Source of the DNA: Nocardia sp. NBC_00565
Lineage (GTDB): Bacteria; Actinomycetota; Actinomycetes; Mycobacteriales; Mycobacteriaceae
Length of the DNA stretch: 64,000 nt
Assembly (NCBI RefSeq): GCF_036345915.1
Contig: NZ_CP107785.1
Coordinates: 8,432,001-8,496,000, forward strand
Reading direction: 5' to 3'
A program made the position numbers and the translations under genes. Of the stretch, positions 17,582 through 25,723 are shown one piece after another. The notes under the pieces are model-generated. The model was not told the DNA's origin, did not search any database, and was given only the letters and a program-made list of their open reading frames with translations. The stretch's first letter is position 1. The number at the start of each line of letters is the position of its first letter.

Positions 17582-18355
17582 TCAGTCCGGCACGAAGCGG
17601 ACTTCGAAGATGGTCGGCCAGTATTTGCCGGTGATCAGGAAGCGGTCGGTGCCGGGGAGTTGGGCGATGCCGTTGAGCACATCGGTACGCGCGCGGACGG
17701 TGGCCGGGAGTAGTCCGCCGGCGTCGATAACCGCTGAGACGTGGCCGGATTCGGGATCGATGCGCAGGATCTCGTCGGTGGGGTAGGCGTTGGCGTAGAC
17801 GGAACCGTCGGCGGCGCAATCGAGTTCGTTCAGTTTTGCCTTGTTGTGGCTCGTCAGCGTGACGGTGCCGGTCGTGGCGAAGGTGACCGGGTCGCGGAAG
17901 GTGAGGGTGTCGGTGCCATTGCTCATCACCAATTTGTCCGCGCGGGTGCACAATCCCCAACCCTCGCCGTCGTAGGAGGCCCTGGCGCGTTCGAGCAGCG
18001 TGGCCGGATCGCGGGCGATGGCGACACGGTCCTGCCAGGTGAGTTGCCAGAGGGTGTCGTCCGTTTTGGATATGCCTTCGCCGAAGTAGGGGGCGGGCAG
18101 GTCGACTCTGGTCAGTTCGGCGCCGGAGTTCAGATCGGTTGCGCGCACGTTCGACGCGCCCGACATGCCGGTGCTTTCGTAGAGCACCGTGCCGTCGATC
18201 TCCAGACCCTCGGTAAACGCCCTCGCGTCGTGCGGATGGGTGCCGACCACCTCGATGTGCAGTCGCGGCGAATCGTCGTCGGAGCCGCCGCACCCGGTGA
18301 TTCCGAGCAGGCTGACCAGGACAACGACGGCCAACGAACGCCGATTGCGCTCCAT
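17582..18355 (-). CDS. Lipoprotein glutaminyl-peptide cyclotransferase (beta-propeller type)
   Basis: A 257-residue exported lipoprotein with a signal peptide and lipobox (SLAVVVLVSLLGITGC). The mature part is a five-bladed beta-propeller of the plant/bacterial glutaminyl cyclase family: PHDARAFTEGLEIDGTVLYE, then YFGEGISKTDDTLWQLTW, LNELDCAADGSVYANAYPTD and VLNGIAQLPGTDRFLITGKY-W are the conserved blocks. It converts N-terminal glutamine to pyroglutamate on peptides outside the membrane. The gene is divergent from DUF3027; the two start codons are only 17 bp apart. Confidence 0.85.
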   Translation of the reverse strand: MERNRRSLAVVVLVSLLGITGCGGSDDDSPRLHIEVVGTHPHDARAFTEGLEIDGTVLYESTGMSGASNVRATDLNSGAELTRVDLPAPYFGEGISKTDDTLWQLTWQDRVAIARDPATLLERARASYDGEGWGLCTRADKLVMSNGTDTLTFRDPVTFATTGTVTLTSHNKAKLNELDCAADGSVYANAYPTDEILRIDPESGHVSAVIDAGGLLPATVRARTDVLNGIAQLPGTDRFLITGKYWPTIFEVRFVPD

Positions 18356-18362
18356 ACGGCAA

Positions 18363-18368
18363 AATGTA
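18363..18368 (-). promoter_or_regulatory. -10-like hexamer for leaderless transcript of the cyclotransferase gene
   Basis: On the minus strand TACATT ends 7 nt before the ATG at 18355. This is the spacing expected when transcription starts at the start codon. The 17-bp divergent gap leaves no room for a usual ribosome binding site. Confidence 0.5.
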
Positions 18369-18372
18369 GGCT

Positions 18373-21300
18373 GTGAGCGCAGTTTCTGTTTCGCAGTCCG
18401 GCATGCGGCCGATCCTTGCCGATGCCGTCGACGTGGCCCGCCGTGCGCTCCTGGAGCTGGAACCAGCCGGCGTCGGCGCGCATCTAGGCGTGACCGTGGA
18501 GGACGAAGCCGCGGCCACGCACCGCTTCGAAGCCACGCTGTCCGGCTATCGCGGCTGGCAGTGGGCGGTCGTGGTGGCGGCACCGCCAGGTGCGCAGTAC
18601 GCGACGGTGAGCGAGTCGGCGCTGCTGCCGGGTCCCGACGCACTGGTGGCCCCCGACTTCATCCCGTGGGACCAGCGGGTCCGTCCCGGCGATCTAGCGC
18701 CCGGCGACCTGCTCGCGCCGCCGCCCGACGATCCACGCCTGGTGCCCGGCTATATCGCCAGCGGCGATCCGGCCGTCGACGAGGTCGCCCTGGAGATCGG
18801 CCTCGGCCGCACCAAGGTCCTCAGCCTCGAGGGCCGCGAAGAAGCCGCCGAACGCTGGTACTCCGAATTCGGCCCGGAAACCGATATGGCCAAGGCCGCC
18901 CCCTCCACCTGCGGCCTCTGCGGCTTCTACCTTCCCCTCGCCGGAGCTATGCGTGCTGCCTTCGGCGTCTGCGGCAACGCCATGGGCGCCGACGGGCGAG
19001 TAGTCCACGCCGAATACGGCTGCGGCGCGCATTCCGACGTGGTCGGTCCGACCGGCGGCGGTTCCCCGTTGTACGAGGCGTACGACGACGCCGCGTTCGA
19101 TGTGATCGCGCCCGACGCATCGCGGAGGCCGAAGGATGCTGAGGCGTCGGATGTAGATGCCGGTGCTGTGGGCGAGACTACTTCGGAAGCTCACGCCGTT
19201 ACTGCCGCGGAGGCTGTATCCGACACCGCGAGCGTCACCGACACACCGACCACTGTCGAGGCTCGACAGGCCACCGAGGACGACTCGACATCCGGTGTCT
19301 CGGGTACCAGCAACGTTTCGGCCGATCCGAATACAGCAGCTGAACAGAACACCGTGCCCCCGAACGGCCAGAGCGTCGCCGCACCGACCACGGACAGCGA
19401 AACCACTGCCCAGCCCGCCTCGAAGCCGACCACCGCGGCCACGCTCGAGCCCAACGCCCCAACCGATGCAGTGGCCGAACCGGGCGCAACGATCGATCTC
19501 AATGTCGGCGCTGCGTCGAGTGATGTTGCCGCCGAGCCGAACACGGCCGCCGAACAGAACGCCACAGCTCCGAGCACAGACATAGCTCCCAGCGCCCAGA
19601 CGGCTACATCGTTTGCAGATGCAGTCCAGCCGACCTCGGTCGAGCCAGGGGCTACGGACGCCTCGGGTGACGTTGTAGCCGAGCAGAACGCCTCCGCCTC
19701 GAGCTCGGGTTTAGATTCCAGCGTCCAGGCGGCCACATCCCCTGCGGATGCTGTTGTGGCCGAACCGGATACGGCGGTCGAGCAGTCCGCGGTGACGCCG
19801 GGTGCGGATGCGGAGTTCAGGGCTGAGGCCGACGCGGGCCAGCAGGCTACTGCTGTCGCTGGATCGGTCACGGTTGAGCCGGGGGCTGCGATCGCGTCGG
19901 GTGATGTTGTGGCCGAGTCGAACACGGTGGCCGAGCAGAACGCCTCCGCCTCGAGCGCGGGTTTCAAATCCGACGCCCAAGCGGCTACGTCGTCTGCGGA
20001 TGCTGTCGCGGCCGAGCCGAGTACGGCGGTCGAGCAGTCCGCGGTGACGCCGGGTGCGGATGCGGAGTTCAGCGCTGAGGGTGGCGCGGGCCAGCAGGCC
20101 GCTGCTGTCGCTGGATCGGTCACGGTTGAGCCGGGGGCTGCGATCGCGTCGGGTGATGTTGTGGCCGAGTCGAACACGGTGGCCGAGCAGAACGCCGCCG
20201 CCGCGAGCGCGGGTTTCAAATCCGACGCCCAAGCGGCTACGTCGTCTGCGGATGCTGTCGCGGCCGAGCCGAGTACGGCGGTCGAGCAGTCCGCGGTGAC
20301 GCCGGGTGCGGATGCGGAGTTCAGCGCTGAGGGTGGCGCGGGCCAGCAGGCTACTGCTGTCGCTGGATCGGTCACGGTTGAGCCGGGGGCCGCGGACTCG
20401 TCGGGTGATGTGGCGGGCGAGTCGATCTCAGAAGAGCCGGGCGTTGTTTCCGCTGCCGGGGTTGCGGCCGAGTCGAGCATCGCCGCCGAGCTAGGCGATA
20501 CTGCGGTCGAGTCGACCATTTCGGGTGAGTCGAATGCTGCTGCGCTGGGTGCGGACAGCGCCTCCAGTACTGCTACTGCGTCCAGTTCGACAGCTGAGAC
20601 CGTGGTCGAGCCGAGTACAACGGTCCACTCGAGTGGGGCGGCCGTGTCGGGATCGGTGGGTGAAGTCGTAGTCGAACCGAGTGCGGTCGTCGAGTCTGCT
20701 GTCGATGCGGACGTGACCCGCAATGCCTCGACAGGATCGGCGGGAGCTGTCGATCCGGACGCGTCTACCGAGACTGGGTCGGACAGTGCGGCTGCCGCAG
20801 TTGATACCGCGAGCTACGTGGCACGTCAGGCTGCTGTCACGTTAGGCGCGGCGGGTGATGCCGCTGCTGTTGAGCCGAGCATCGAAGCTGCGACGGTGGA
20901 GCCGGAATCGGGTGCCGGCGCGGTGCCCGGTACCGAGGCCAGGGGCGCGTCGGGCGTGGATGCCGCTGTGTCACAGCCGGAATCGGGTGTTGAGTCCGGT
21001 GGCGAGGTCGAGCCGGTTGCTCCTAGCGATGCGGCTGTCCGGGCTGCGGTGACGTTCGCCGCGGACAGTGACGCCGCTGCTATCGAGTTGGGCACTGCAG
21101 GTGCTGTGCAGCGGCCGGAGTCGGCTGCTGCCACGGTTTCGGGTACCGAAAGTGCTGTGCCGCAGCCGGAGTCGGGCACTGAAGCGGAGTCGGGTGCTGG
21201 TTCGGCGCAGGGTGCTGAAGCGGTGACGGTTTCGGGTATTGAAGGCGTTGTGTCGCAGCCGGAGCCGGGTGCTGAAGCGGGGTCGGGTGCTGGTTCGGCG

Positions 21301-21501
21301 GAGGGTGCTGAAGCGGTGACGGTTTCGGGTATTGAAGGCGTTGTGTCGCAGCCGGAGCCGGAGGTTGAACCGGTGGCTGATTCGGATGAGGCTGAGGGTG
21401 GGGCTGTCGGCGGCGCTGCAGGTGCTGATGGCGGCGGTGCGGGGGCTGATGGGCCGGGGGCTGCGGCGCGGCCGGAGTTCGGGTCATCGTTGCAGGGGTG
21501 A
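18373..21501 (+). CDS. DUF3027 protein with huge repetitive Ala/Glu/Ser-rich tail
   Basis: A 1042-residue protein. Residues 1 to about 250 are the DUF3027 domain (Rv0877 type, which is a 262-residue protein by itself). It carries a putative zinc site: CGLCGF (Cys180, Cys183), Cys200, and YGCGAH (Cys217, His220). The remaining 790 residues are low-complexity, acidic and rich in Ala, Glu, Ser, Thr and Val, with tandem 84-residue repeats and a later 31-residue repeat. The tail has no predicted fold and looks like in-frame repeat expansion at the 3' end. The start is the GTG at 18373; an ATG at 18403 is possible. The stop overlaps the next gene start as GTGA, implying coupling. Confidence 0.8.
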   Translation: MSAVSVSQSGMRPILADAVDVARRALLELEPAGVGAHLGVTVEDEAAATHRFEATLSGYRGWQWAVVVAAPPGAQYATVSESALLPGPDALVAPDFIPWDQRVRPGDLAPGDLLAPPPDDPRLVPGYIASGDPAVDEVALEIGLGRTKVLSLEGREEAAERWYSEFGPETDMAKAAPSTCGLCGFYLPLAGAMRAAFGVCGNAMGADGRVVHAEYGCGAHSDVVGPTGGGSPLYEAYDDAAFDVIAPDASRRPKDAEASDVDAGAVGETTSEAHAVTAAEAVSDTASVTDTPTTVEARQATEDDSTSGVSGTSNVSADPNTAAEQNTVPPNGQSVAAPTTDSETTAQPASKPTTAATLEPNAPTDAVAEPGATIDLNVGAASSDVAAEPNTAAEQNATAPSTDIAPSAQTATSFADAVQPTSVEPGATDASGDVVAEQNASASSSGLDSSVQAATSPADAVVAEPDTAVEQSAVTPGADAEFRAEADAGQQATAVAGSVTVEPGAAIASGDVVAESNTVAEQNASASSAGFKSDAQAATSSADAVAAEPSTAVEQSAVTPGADAEFSAEGGAGQQAAAVAGSVTVEPGAAIASGDVVAESNTVAEQNAAAASAGFKSDAQAATSSADAVAAEPSTAVEQSAVTPGADAEFSAEGGAGQQATAVAGSVTVEPGAADSSGDVAGESISEEPGVVSAAGVAAESSIAAELGDTAVESTISGESNAAALGADSASSTATASSSTAETVVEPSTTVHSSGAAVSGSVGEVVVEPSAVVESAVDADVTRNASTGSAGAVDPDASTETGSDSAAAAVDTASYVARQAAVTLGAAGDAAAVEPSIEAATVEPESGAGAVPGTEARGASGVDAAVSQPESGVESGGEVEPVAPSDAAVRAAVTFAADSDAAAIELGTAGAVQRPESAAATVSGTESAVPQPESGTEAESGAGSAQGAEAVTVSGIEGVVSQPEPGAEAGSGAGSAEGAEAVTVSGIEGVVSQPEPEVEPVADSDEAEGGAVGGAAGADGGGAGADGPGAAARPEFGSSLQG
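19792..20391 (+). repeat. 252-bp in-frame tandem repeat (about 2.4 copies)
   Basis: Near-identical units begin at 19792, 20044 and 20296, the last partial. Each starts GTGACGCCGGGTGCGGATGC and encodes 84 residues beginning VTPGADAEF. A more divergent copy precedes at about 19620-19790. The period is a multiple of three, so the reading frame is kept. Confidence 0.95.
21187..21360 (+). repeat. 93-bp in-frame tandem repeat near the end of the DUF3027 gene
   Basis: GGTGCTGAAGCGGTGACGG recurs at 21211 and 21304. The unit encodes 31 residues (GAEAVTVSGIEGVVSQPEP and onward). Near-identity of the copies indicates recent duplication. Confidence 0.9.
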
Positions 21502-24500
21502 GTGCGGATCCGTTCGGTACGTCGGGGCTGCGGGCGGGGGTCCTTGCGGCTTGGCGTGATTCGCCGACTCGGTTGCGCGAGGATGCGGCGACCGAGGCGG
21601 ATCTGGTGCGGGCGGGGTATCGGGATCGGCTGCTGACCGAGTTGGCGCAGAACGCGGCGGACGCGGCAGCCAAGGCCGGCGTCCCGGGACGGCTGGTGGT
21701 GCAGCTGGTCGACGACGTCGTGTCCATCTCGAATACTGGTGCGCCGCTGGATATCTCCGGCGTACACGCATTGACCGCACTGCGTGCCTCCGGCAAGGCT
21801 GATCCGGCCACCAGCGTCGGCCGCTTCGGCGTCGGCTTCACCGCGGTGCGCACGGTGAGCGATGAGATCGAGGTCCGATCGACCACCGGCTCCCTGCGCT
21901 TCTCCCGCGACCTCACCTGGGAAGCGCTGCGCGATAACGCGATAACCGTCCCCAGCCCGGCCGACACCTTCACCCCGCCCGTACTACGCCTGGCCTGGCC
22001 GATCGAAGCCGCCCCGCCCGCGGACGCGGACACCGAGATCGTGCTGCGCCTTCACCCCGACATCGATCCCGAATCCCTCCTCGCCGCCATGCGCGCCGAA
22101 GCCGCCGACCTCCTCCTGGAACTCCCCGCCCTCCGGCACATCCGAATCGGCGATGACGAGCTGACCAGCACGATCGCCGATCTACACAGCACCGATCCGC
22201 GCCAATCCGCGCACAGCGCCCTGGGCATTGTCGAGGCTGACACCCCTGTCGTGGATCTGAGCGGTGCCACCGGTGGCTCCACTGCCGCGGATTTGCGTGG
22301 TGACGATCCGCGGCAATCTGCGTCCGGCGGCCTGGGCACCGACGACGGCTCGGCTGTCACAGATCCGGGCGTTGTCGAGGCTGAGACCGCTGTAGATCTG
22401 AGCGGCACAGAGGGCGGCTCCACAGGCGCGAATTTGCGTAGTAGAGATCCGTATCCCCCTGCGAGTGGCGGCTTAGGGGCCGCCGAGGCCGGCTCGGCTG
22501 TCACGGATTCGGGCGTTGCCGTGGATGACACCGGAGACGATCCGCATCACCCTCGGCGGGGCGGCGGACGTTATATCGAGGGTGACAACAACGTCGCGGA
22601 CTGGAGCGGCGGTATTCCGGTCCCGATCGGACAGCGCGACGTACGCGACGCCGAGTTCCGCGGCACCGGTGCGGATCTGAGCGGAAGCCATTCGGCAGCG
22701 GGCATCCGGGTAGTGCGTATCGACGGGCCCGGAGCGGAACGGCGGACGTGGTGGGAGTTCCGTACGGCCAGGGCGCGCTGGCTGCTGCCGCTGCGGGAGG
22801 GCAGGCCAGTGGCGGCTGCGCATGATGTGTTGCGCGCGCCGACTCGGTCCGATGAGGAGCTGTCGCTGCCGGCTGTGCTGATCGCCGATATCCCCATGCA
22901 GCCGGACCGCCGACGTGTGCTGCCCGGTGCCCGCTTTGCCGAATTGGCCCAGGGGTACGCCGATTTCGCTCGCGCACTCCCACCTCGCGACCGCCTCGTG
23001 TTGGTCCCCACTCCGGGTTTCGCCCGCAGTGAGGTCGACGGCCTGCTGCGCGAGGCCCTGGTCCGCGAACTGCAAACCCACCCCTGGCTCCCAGTCGTAA
23101 CCGCCCGCCCGAACTCGGCGCGCGGGTACAAAGCGGCAACACACGACGCTATGGAGCTGCCCGACGGCGGGGTATTCCAGGACTCCGCCGTGGTCGGTCA
23201 GCTCGGCGCATCCGTGGACGTCGCAGTGGCGCAGGACATTACGGCACCTGGCGAGGGCGCGACCGCGGTGCCGACGCGGGCGAGCGTATTCACCGGTCTG
23301 AGCCGGGAATTGGCCGAGTTGCTCGATGATGTGGTCGGGCCGCTGGTGGTTCCCGAATTGTCCGGGCGTGCGCATATCGAGGCGTTGGGTGTGCTGGATG
23401 TGCACCGATTGGGATTGGCTCGGCTGGCGGAGCTTTCGGGTGGGCTGGAGCGGTCGCCGAACTGGTGGCAGGCGTTCTATGCGGCGTTGGAGCCGTTCGT
23501 GGTCGATCCGTTGGCGGCCGAGGAGTTGGGGGCGCTCGCGGTGCCGCTGGCGGACGGTCGGCTGGTAACCGGGCCGCGCACAGTGGTTTTGGATGATCGG
23601 CTCGAGGTTGCGATACCGGTGCATTGGGCGCGGTTGGCGCATCCGGAGGCGGTGCATCCGCTGCTCGCGCGGCTCGGCGCGCGTTCGGCCACTGCCGAGG
23701 ATCTGTTGAGCGATCCCGGGCTGCGTGCCGAGTTGGCGGATCAGCCGGACGATCCGGATACCACCGACGCGGTACTGCGCCTCGCCGCGCACGCCGATCC
23801 GGCGGCGCTACCGTCCTGGCTCGGACTGCTCGAATTACCGGACAGCACTGGGGAATTGCTGCCCGCCGACGAATTGCTGCTCCCGGACGCGCCGCTGCGC
23901 GCTTTGCTGGTGGCGGATTCGCCGTTCGGCACCGTCGCGGCAGATCTGGTGGACCGCTACGGCGCGGATGCGCTGCGCGCCATCGGCGTCGGATGGGATT
24001 TCAGCATCGTCGTCGAGGCCGACCCCACCGGCCCCGACCATCACCTGGACGACGAGGAACGTTGGTGGTCGGGCCTGCCCGAGGATCCCCCAGAACTGGC
24101 CGCCGTCCGCGACCTGGACCTGGTCGCCGAGTCATCCTGGCCAGAAGCATTGCGGCAGTTGGTATCCGACCCGCGCACTCACCGGCTGCTCACCGATCCC
24201 GATGGCTACACGGCCTGGTGGTTGCGCAGGCACGCACGCATCGATGGCACCCCACTCGGCCTGCTCCGCCATCCCGCGGATACCGAATTCGCCGACCTGC
24301 TCCCCACATTCGAGCTCCCCGGCCTCCGACCGGATTCCGACGCTTTGCGCGCCGTGCTGGCGAACCCGAATGTCATTGCCCAGGAACTGGCCGCAGCCCT
24401 ACTCGACGCACTCGCCGATCCCACGAAAACCCCTACGCCCGAGGTGGTTTCCCGAACACACGCTCGCCTGGCCGCCGCGGTAGCCGCGGATCACCTCGAC

Positions 24501-24914
24501 CTGACCGAGTTGGACCTGCCCGACCGCGTACGCGCCCTGTCGTCGGAAGTCGTTGAACCCGATGACATCTGGGTGCTGGACCAACCTTGGTTCGGCCTCG
24601 CGGTACCTCCGGGCCGCCTGGTGGCAGGCGATATTCCCACCGCACCCGCCCTCGCGACTCTGCTCGACCTGCCTCTGGTCTCCGAGGCGATCACCGCCGA
24701 GGTGATCAGCGAAGGCCGCCGCACCACCTGGTCCGCCGAACCGCTGGGAATCGTACTGCGCCAACTCTTCTCGCTGCCCGACCAGGACGGCGATCTGGTA
24801 CTCCACGACGCGCTCCAGATCCGCCTGCGCGGCGGCCTGGAAGCCACGGTCTCCGTCCCGTGGTGGCACGACGGCACCGCCACCCACATCCAAAACCCGA
24901 GCCACCCAGCCTGA
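21498..24914 (+). CDS. Sacsin-like GHKL ATPase domain protein (Hsp90-type N-terminal fold)
   Basis: A 1138-residue protein. The first 210 residues form a sacsin/Hsp90-like nucleotide-binding domain: YRDRLLTELAQNAADAAAKA (N-box near residue 50), VSISNTGAPLD (G1) and SVGRFGVGFTAVRTV (G2). Residues about 225-385 are a low-complexity insertion with repeated DLSG, GDDPRQSA and SGGLG units. The remaining 750 residues (RRVLPGARFAELAQGYADFA, then DDIWVLDQPWFGLAVPPGRL) match the long C-terminal region of actinobacterial sacsin-like ATPases. A chaperone-like role is only an inference from the ATPase fold. Its GTG start overlaps the DUF3027 stop codon. Confidence 0.78.
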   Translation: MSADPFGTSGLRAGVLAAWRDSPTRLREDAATEADLVRAGYRDRLLTELAQNAADAAAKAGVPGRLVVQLVDDVVSISNTGAPLDISGVHALTALRASGKADPATSVGRFGVGFTAVRTVSDEIEVRSTTGSLRFSRDLTWEALRDNAITVPSPADTFTPPVLRLAWPIEAAPPADADTEIVLRLHPDIDPESLLAAMRAEAADLLLELPALRHIRIGDDELTSTIADLHSTDPRQSAHSALGIVEADTPVVDLSGATGGSTAADLRGDDPRQSASGGLGTDDGSAVTDPGVVEAETAVDLSGTEGGSTGANLRSRDPYPPASGGLGAAEAGSAVTDSGVAVDDTGDDPHHPRRGGGRYIEGDNNVADWSGGIPVPIGQRDVRDAEFRGTGADLSGSHSAAGIRVVRIDGPGAERRTWWEFRTARARWLLPLREGRPVAAAHDVLRAPTRSDEELSLPAVLIADIPMQPDRRRVLPGARFAELAQGYADFARALPPRDRLVLVPTPGFARSEVDGLLREALVRELQTHPWLPVVTARPNSARGYKAATHDAMELPDGGVFQDSAVVGQLGASVDVAVAQDITAPGEGATAVPTRASVFTGLSRELAELLDDVVGPLVVPELSGRAHIEALGVLDVHRLGLARLAELSGGLERSPNWWQAFYAALEPFVVDPLAAEELGALAVPLADGRLVTGPRTVVLDDRLEVAIPVHWARLAHPEAVHPLLARLGARSATAEDLLSDPGLRAELADQPDDPDTTDAVLRLAAHADPAALPSWLGLLELPDSTGELLPADELLLPDAPLRALLVADSPFGTVAADLVDRYGADALRAIGVGWDFSIVVEADPTGPDHHLDDEERWWSGLPEDPPELAAVRDLDLVAESSWPEALRQLVSDPRTHRLLTDPDGYTAWWLRRHARIDGTPLGLLRHPADTEFADLLPTFELPGLRPDSDALRAVLANPNVIAQELAAALLDALADPTKTPTPEVVSRTHARLAAAVAADHLDLTELDLPDRVRALSSEVVEPDDIWVLDQPWFGLAVPPGRLVAGDIPTAPALATLLDLPLVSEAITAEVISEGRRTTWSAEPLGIVLRQLFSLPDQDGDLVLHDALQIRLRGGLEATVSVPWWHDGTATHIQNPSHPA

Positions 24915-24931
24915 TACCACAGGCGCCGGAT

Positions 24932-24967
24932 CGGGCCGAGAATGGGCGCTGACGCCAACTCGGCCCG
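24932..24967. terminator. Terminator hairpin between convergent genes
   Basis: CGGGCCGAG at 24932-24940 pairs perfectly with CTCGGCCCG at 24959-24967. It lies between the ends of the sacsin-like and TetR genes. Confidence 0.55.
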
Positions 24968-24981
24968 GCCGAAGGTGCAAC

Positions 24982-25608
24982 CTACACCGTGTAGTTCGCG
25001 ATCATGTCGCTGAGCAGATCCAGTTGCCCGCGCACACTTTCGCTGTCGTTGTCGACCAGCCAGCGCAGCACCACACCGTCGATCACATTGAGGGTGAAGC
25101 GGCTCAGGGTCTGGACCGGTACGGACCAGCTGCAGTCCGTGGCATCGCGGGCGTGGTCGAGGATGTCGGCGACGGTGGTGTCGTTGAATGCGTACTGTTC
25201 GCGTGCGATGGCGAGTTTCGCCGGGGTCGATTCCCCTTCGCGTAGCGCATATGTGGTGGTTTCGTAGGTGAGCAGTTGTCGTTCCGGTGTGGCTTCAATG
25301 TTGAGCCACATCAGTTCGAGTGCAACGCGCACCAATTTTTGAAGCGCTTCTTTTCCACTTCCGACGTCTTGCCAAACTGTTTCATTGGCGTCGACAGAAT
25401 CGCGTAATTCCATCGACAACGCCTTGACCAGCTCGGTCATCAGCGCATCCTTGTTTTCGAAACAGTAATGCACCACACCGAGCGAAACACCAGCTGCCTG
25501 AGCGACATCGCGCGTGGTCACGCCCGCGACGCCCTTTTTCTCGGCAAGGCCGATGGCTGCCTCGATAAGGTGGGCCCGTCGTTCTTCGACGCTCAATCGG
25601 GAGGACAC
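24982..25608 (-). CDS. TetR/AcrR family transcriptional regulator
   Basis: A 208-residue repressor-type protein. The N-terminal helix-turn-helix is clear (RRAHLIEAAIGLAEKKGVAG, then TTRDVAQAAGVSLGVVHYCF-ENKDAL). The C-terminal ligand-binding domain resembles BetI/TetR_C_6 types (LELMWLNIEATPERQLLTYE). The start is the GTG at 25608. It is divergent from the ceramidase gene, and the 115-bp gap contains a perfect TetR-type palindrome, so it probably represses itself and the ceramidase in response to a lipid or other hydrophobic ligand. Confidence 0.88.
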   Translation of the reverse strand: MSSRLSVEERRAHLIEAAIGLAEKKGVAGVTTRDVAQAAGVSLGVVHYCFENKDALMTELVKALSMELRDSVDANETVWQDVGSGKEALQKLVRVALELMWLNIEATPERQLLTYETTTYALREGESTPAKLAIAREQYAFNDTTVADILDHARDATDCSWSVPVQTLSRFTLNVIDGVVLRWLVDNDSESVRGQLDLLSDMIANYTV

Positions 25609-25665
25609 CCCAGGGAGTTAAGTCTCCAACTCCGCCGCAGTCAATTCGCGGGGCCGAAAATCTCG

Positions 25666-25683
25666 ACTGGACGAGCGTCCAGT
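25666..25683. promoter_or_regulatory. TetR-type operator palindrome
   Basis: ACTGGACG-AG-CGTCCAGT is a perfect 8-bp inverted repeat with a 2-nt centre. It lies midway between the divergent TetR and ceramidase genes, 40 bp before the ceramidase ATG, an ideal place to block both promoters. Confidence 0.75.
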
Positions 25684-25723
25684 TGTGTGGTTCGCTTCAT
25701 CGTGGGATCGAAGGGAGACGCGT

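Noticed and set aside
19792..20391. CRISPR-like periodicity
   Set aside because: Units are 252 bp, contiguous, coding and without spacers; no cas genes.
19191..20723. 510-codon minus-strand Ser/Ala/Thr-rich frame opposite the DUF3027 tail
   Set aside because: Also a by-product of in-frame repeats; the sense frame continues from a conserved domain and ends in a stop/start overlap.
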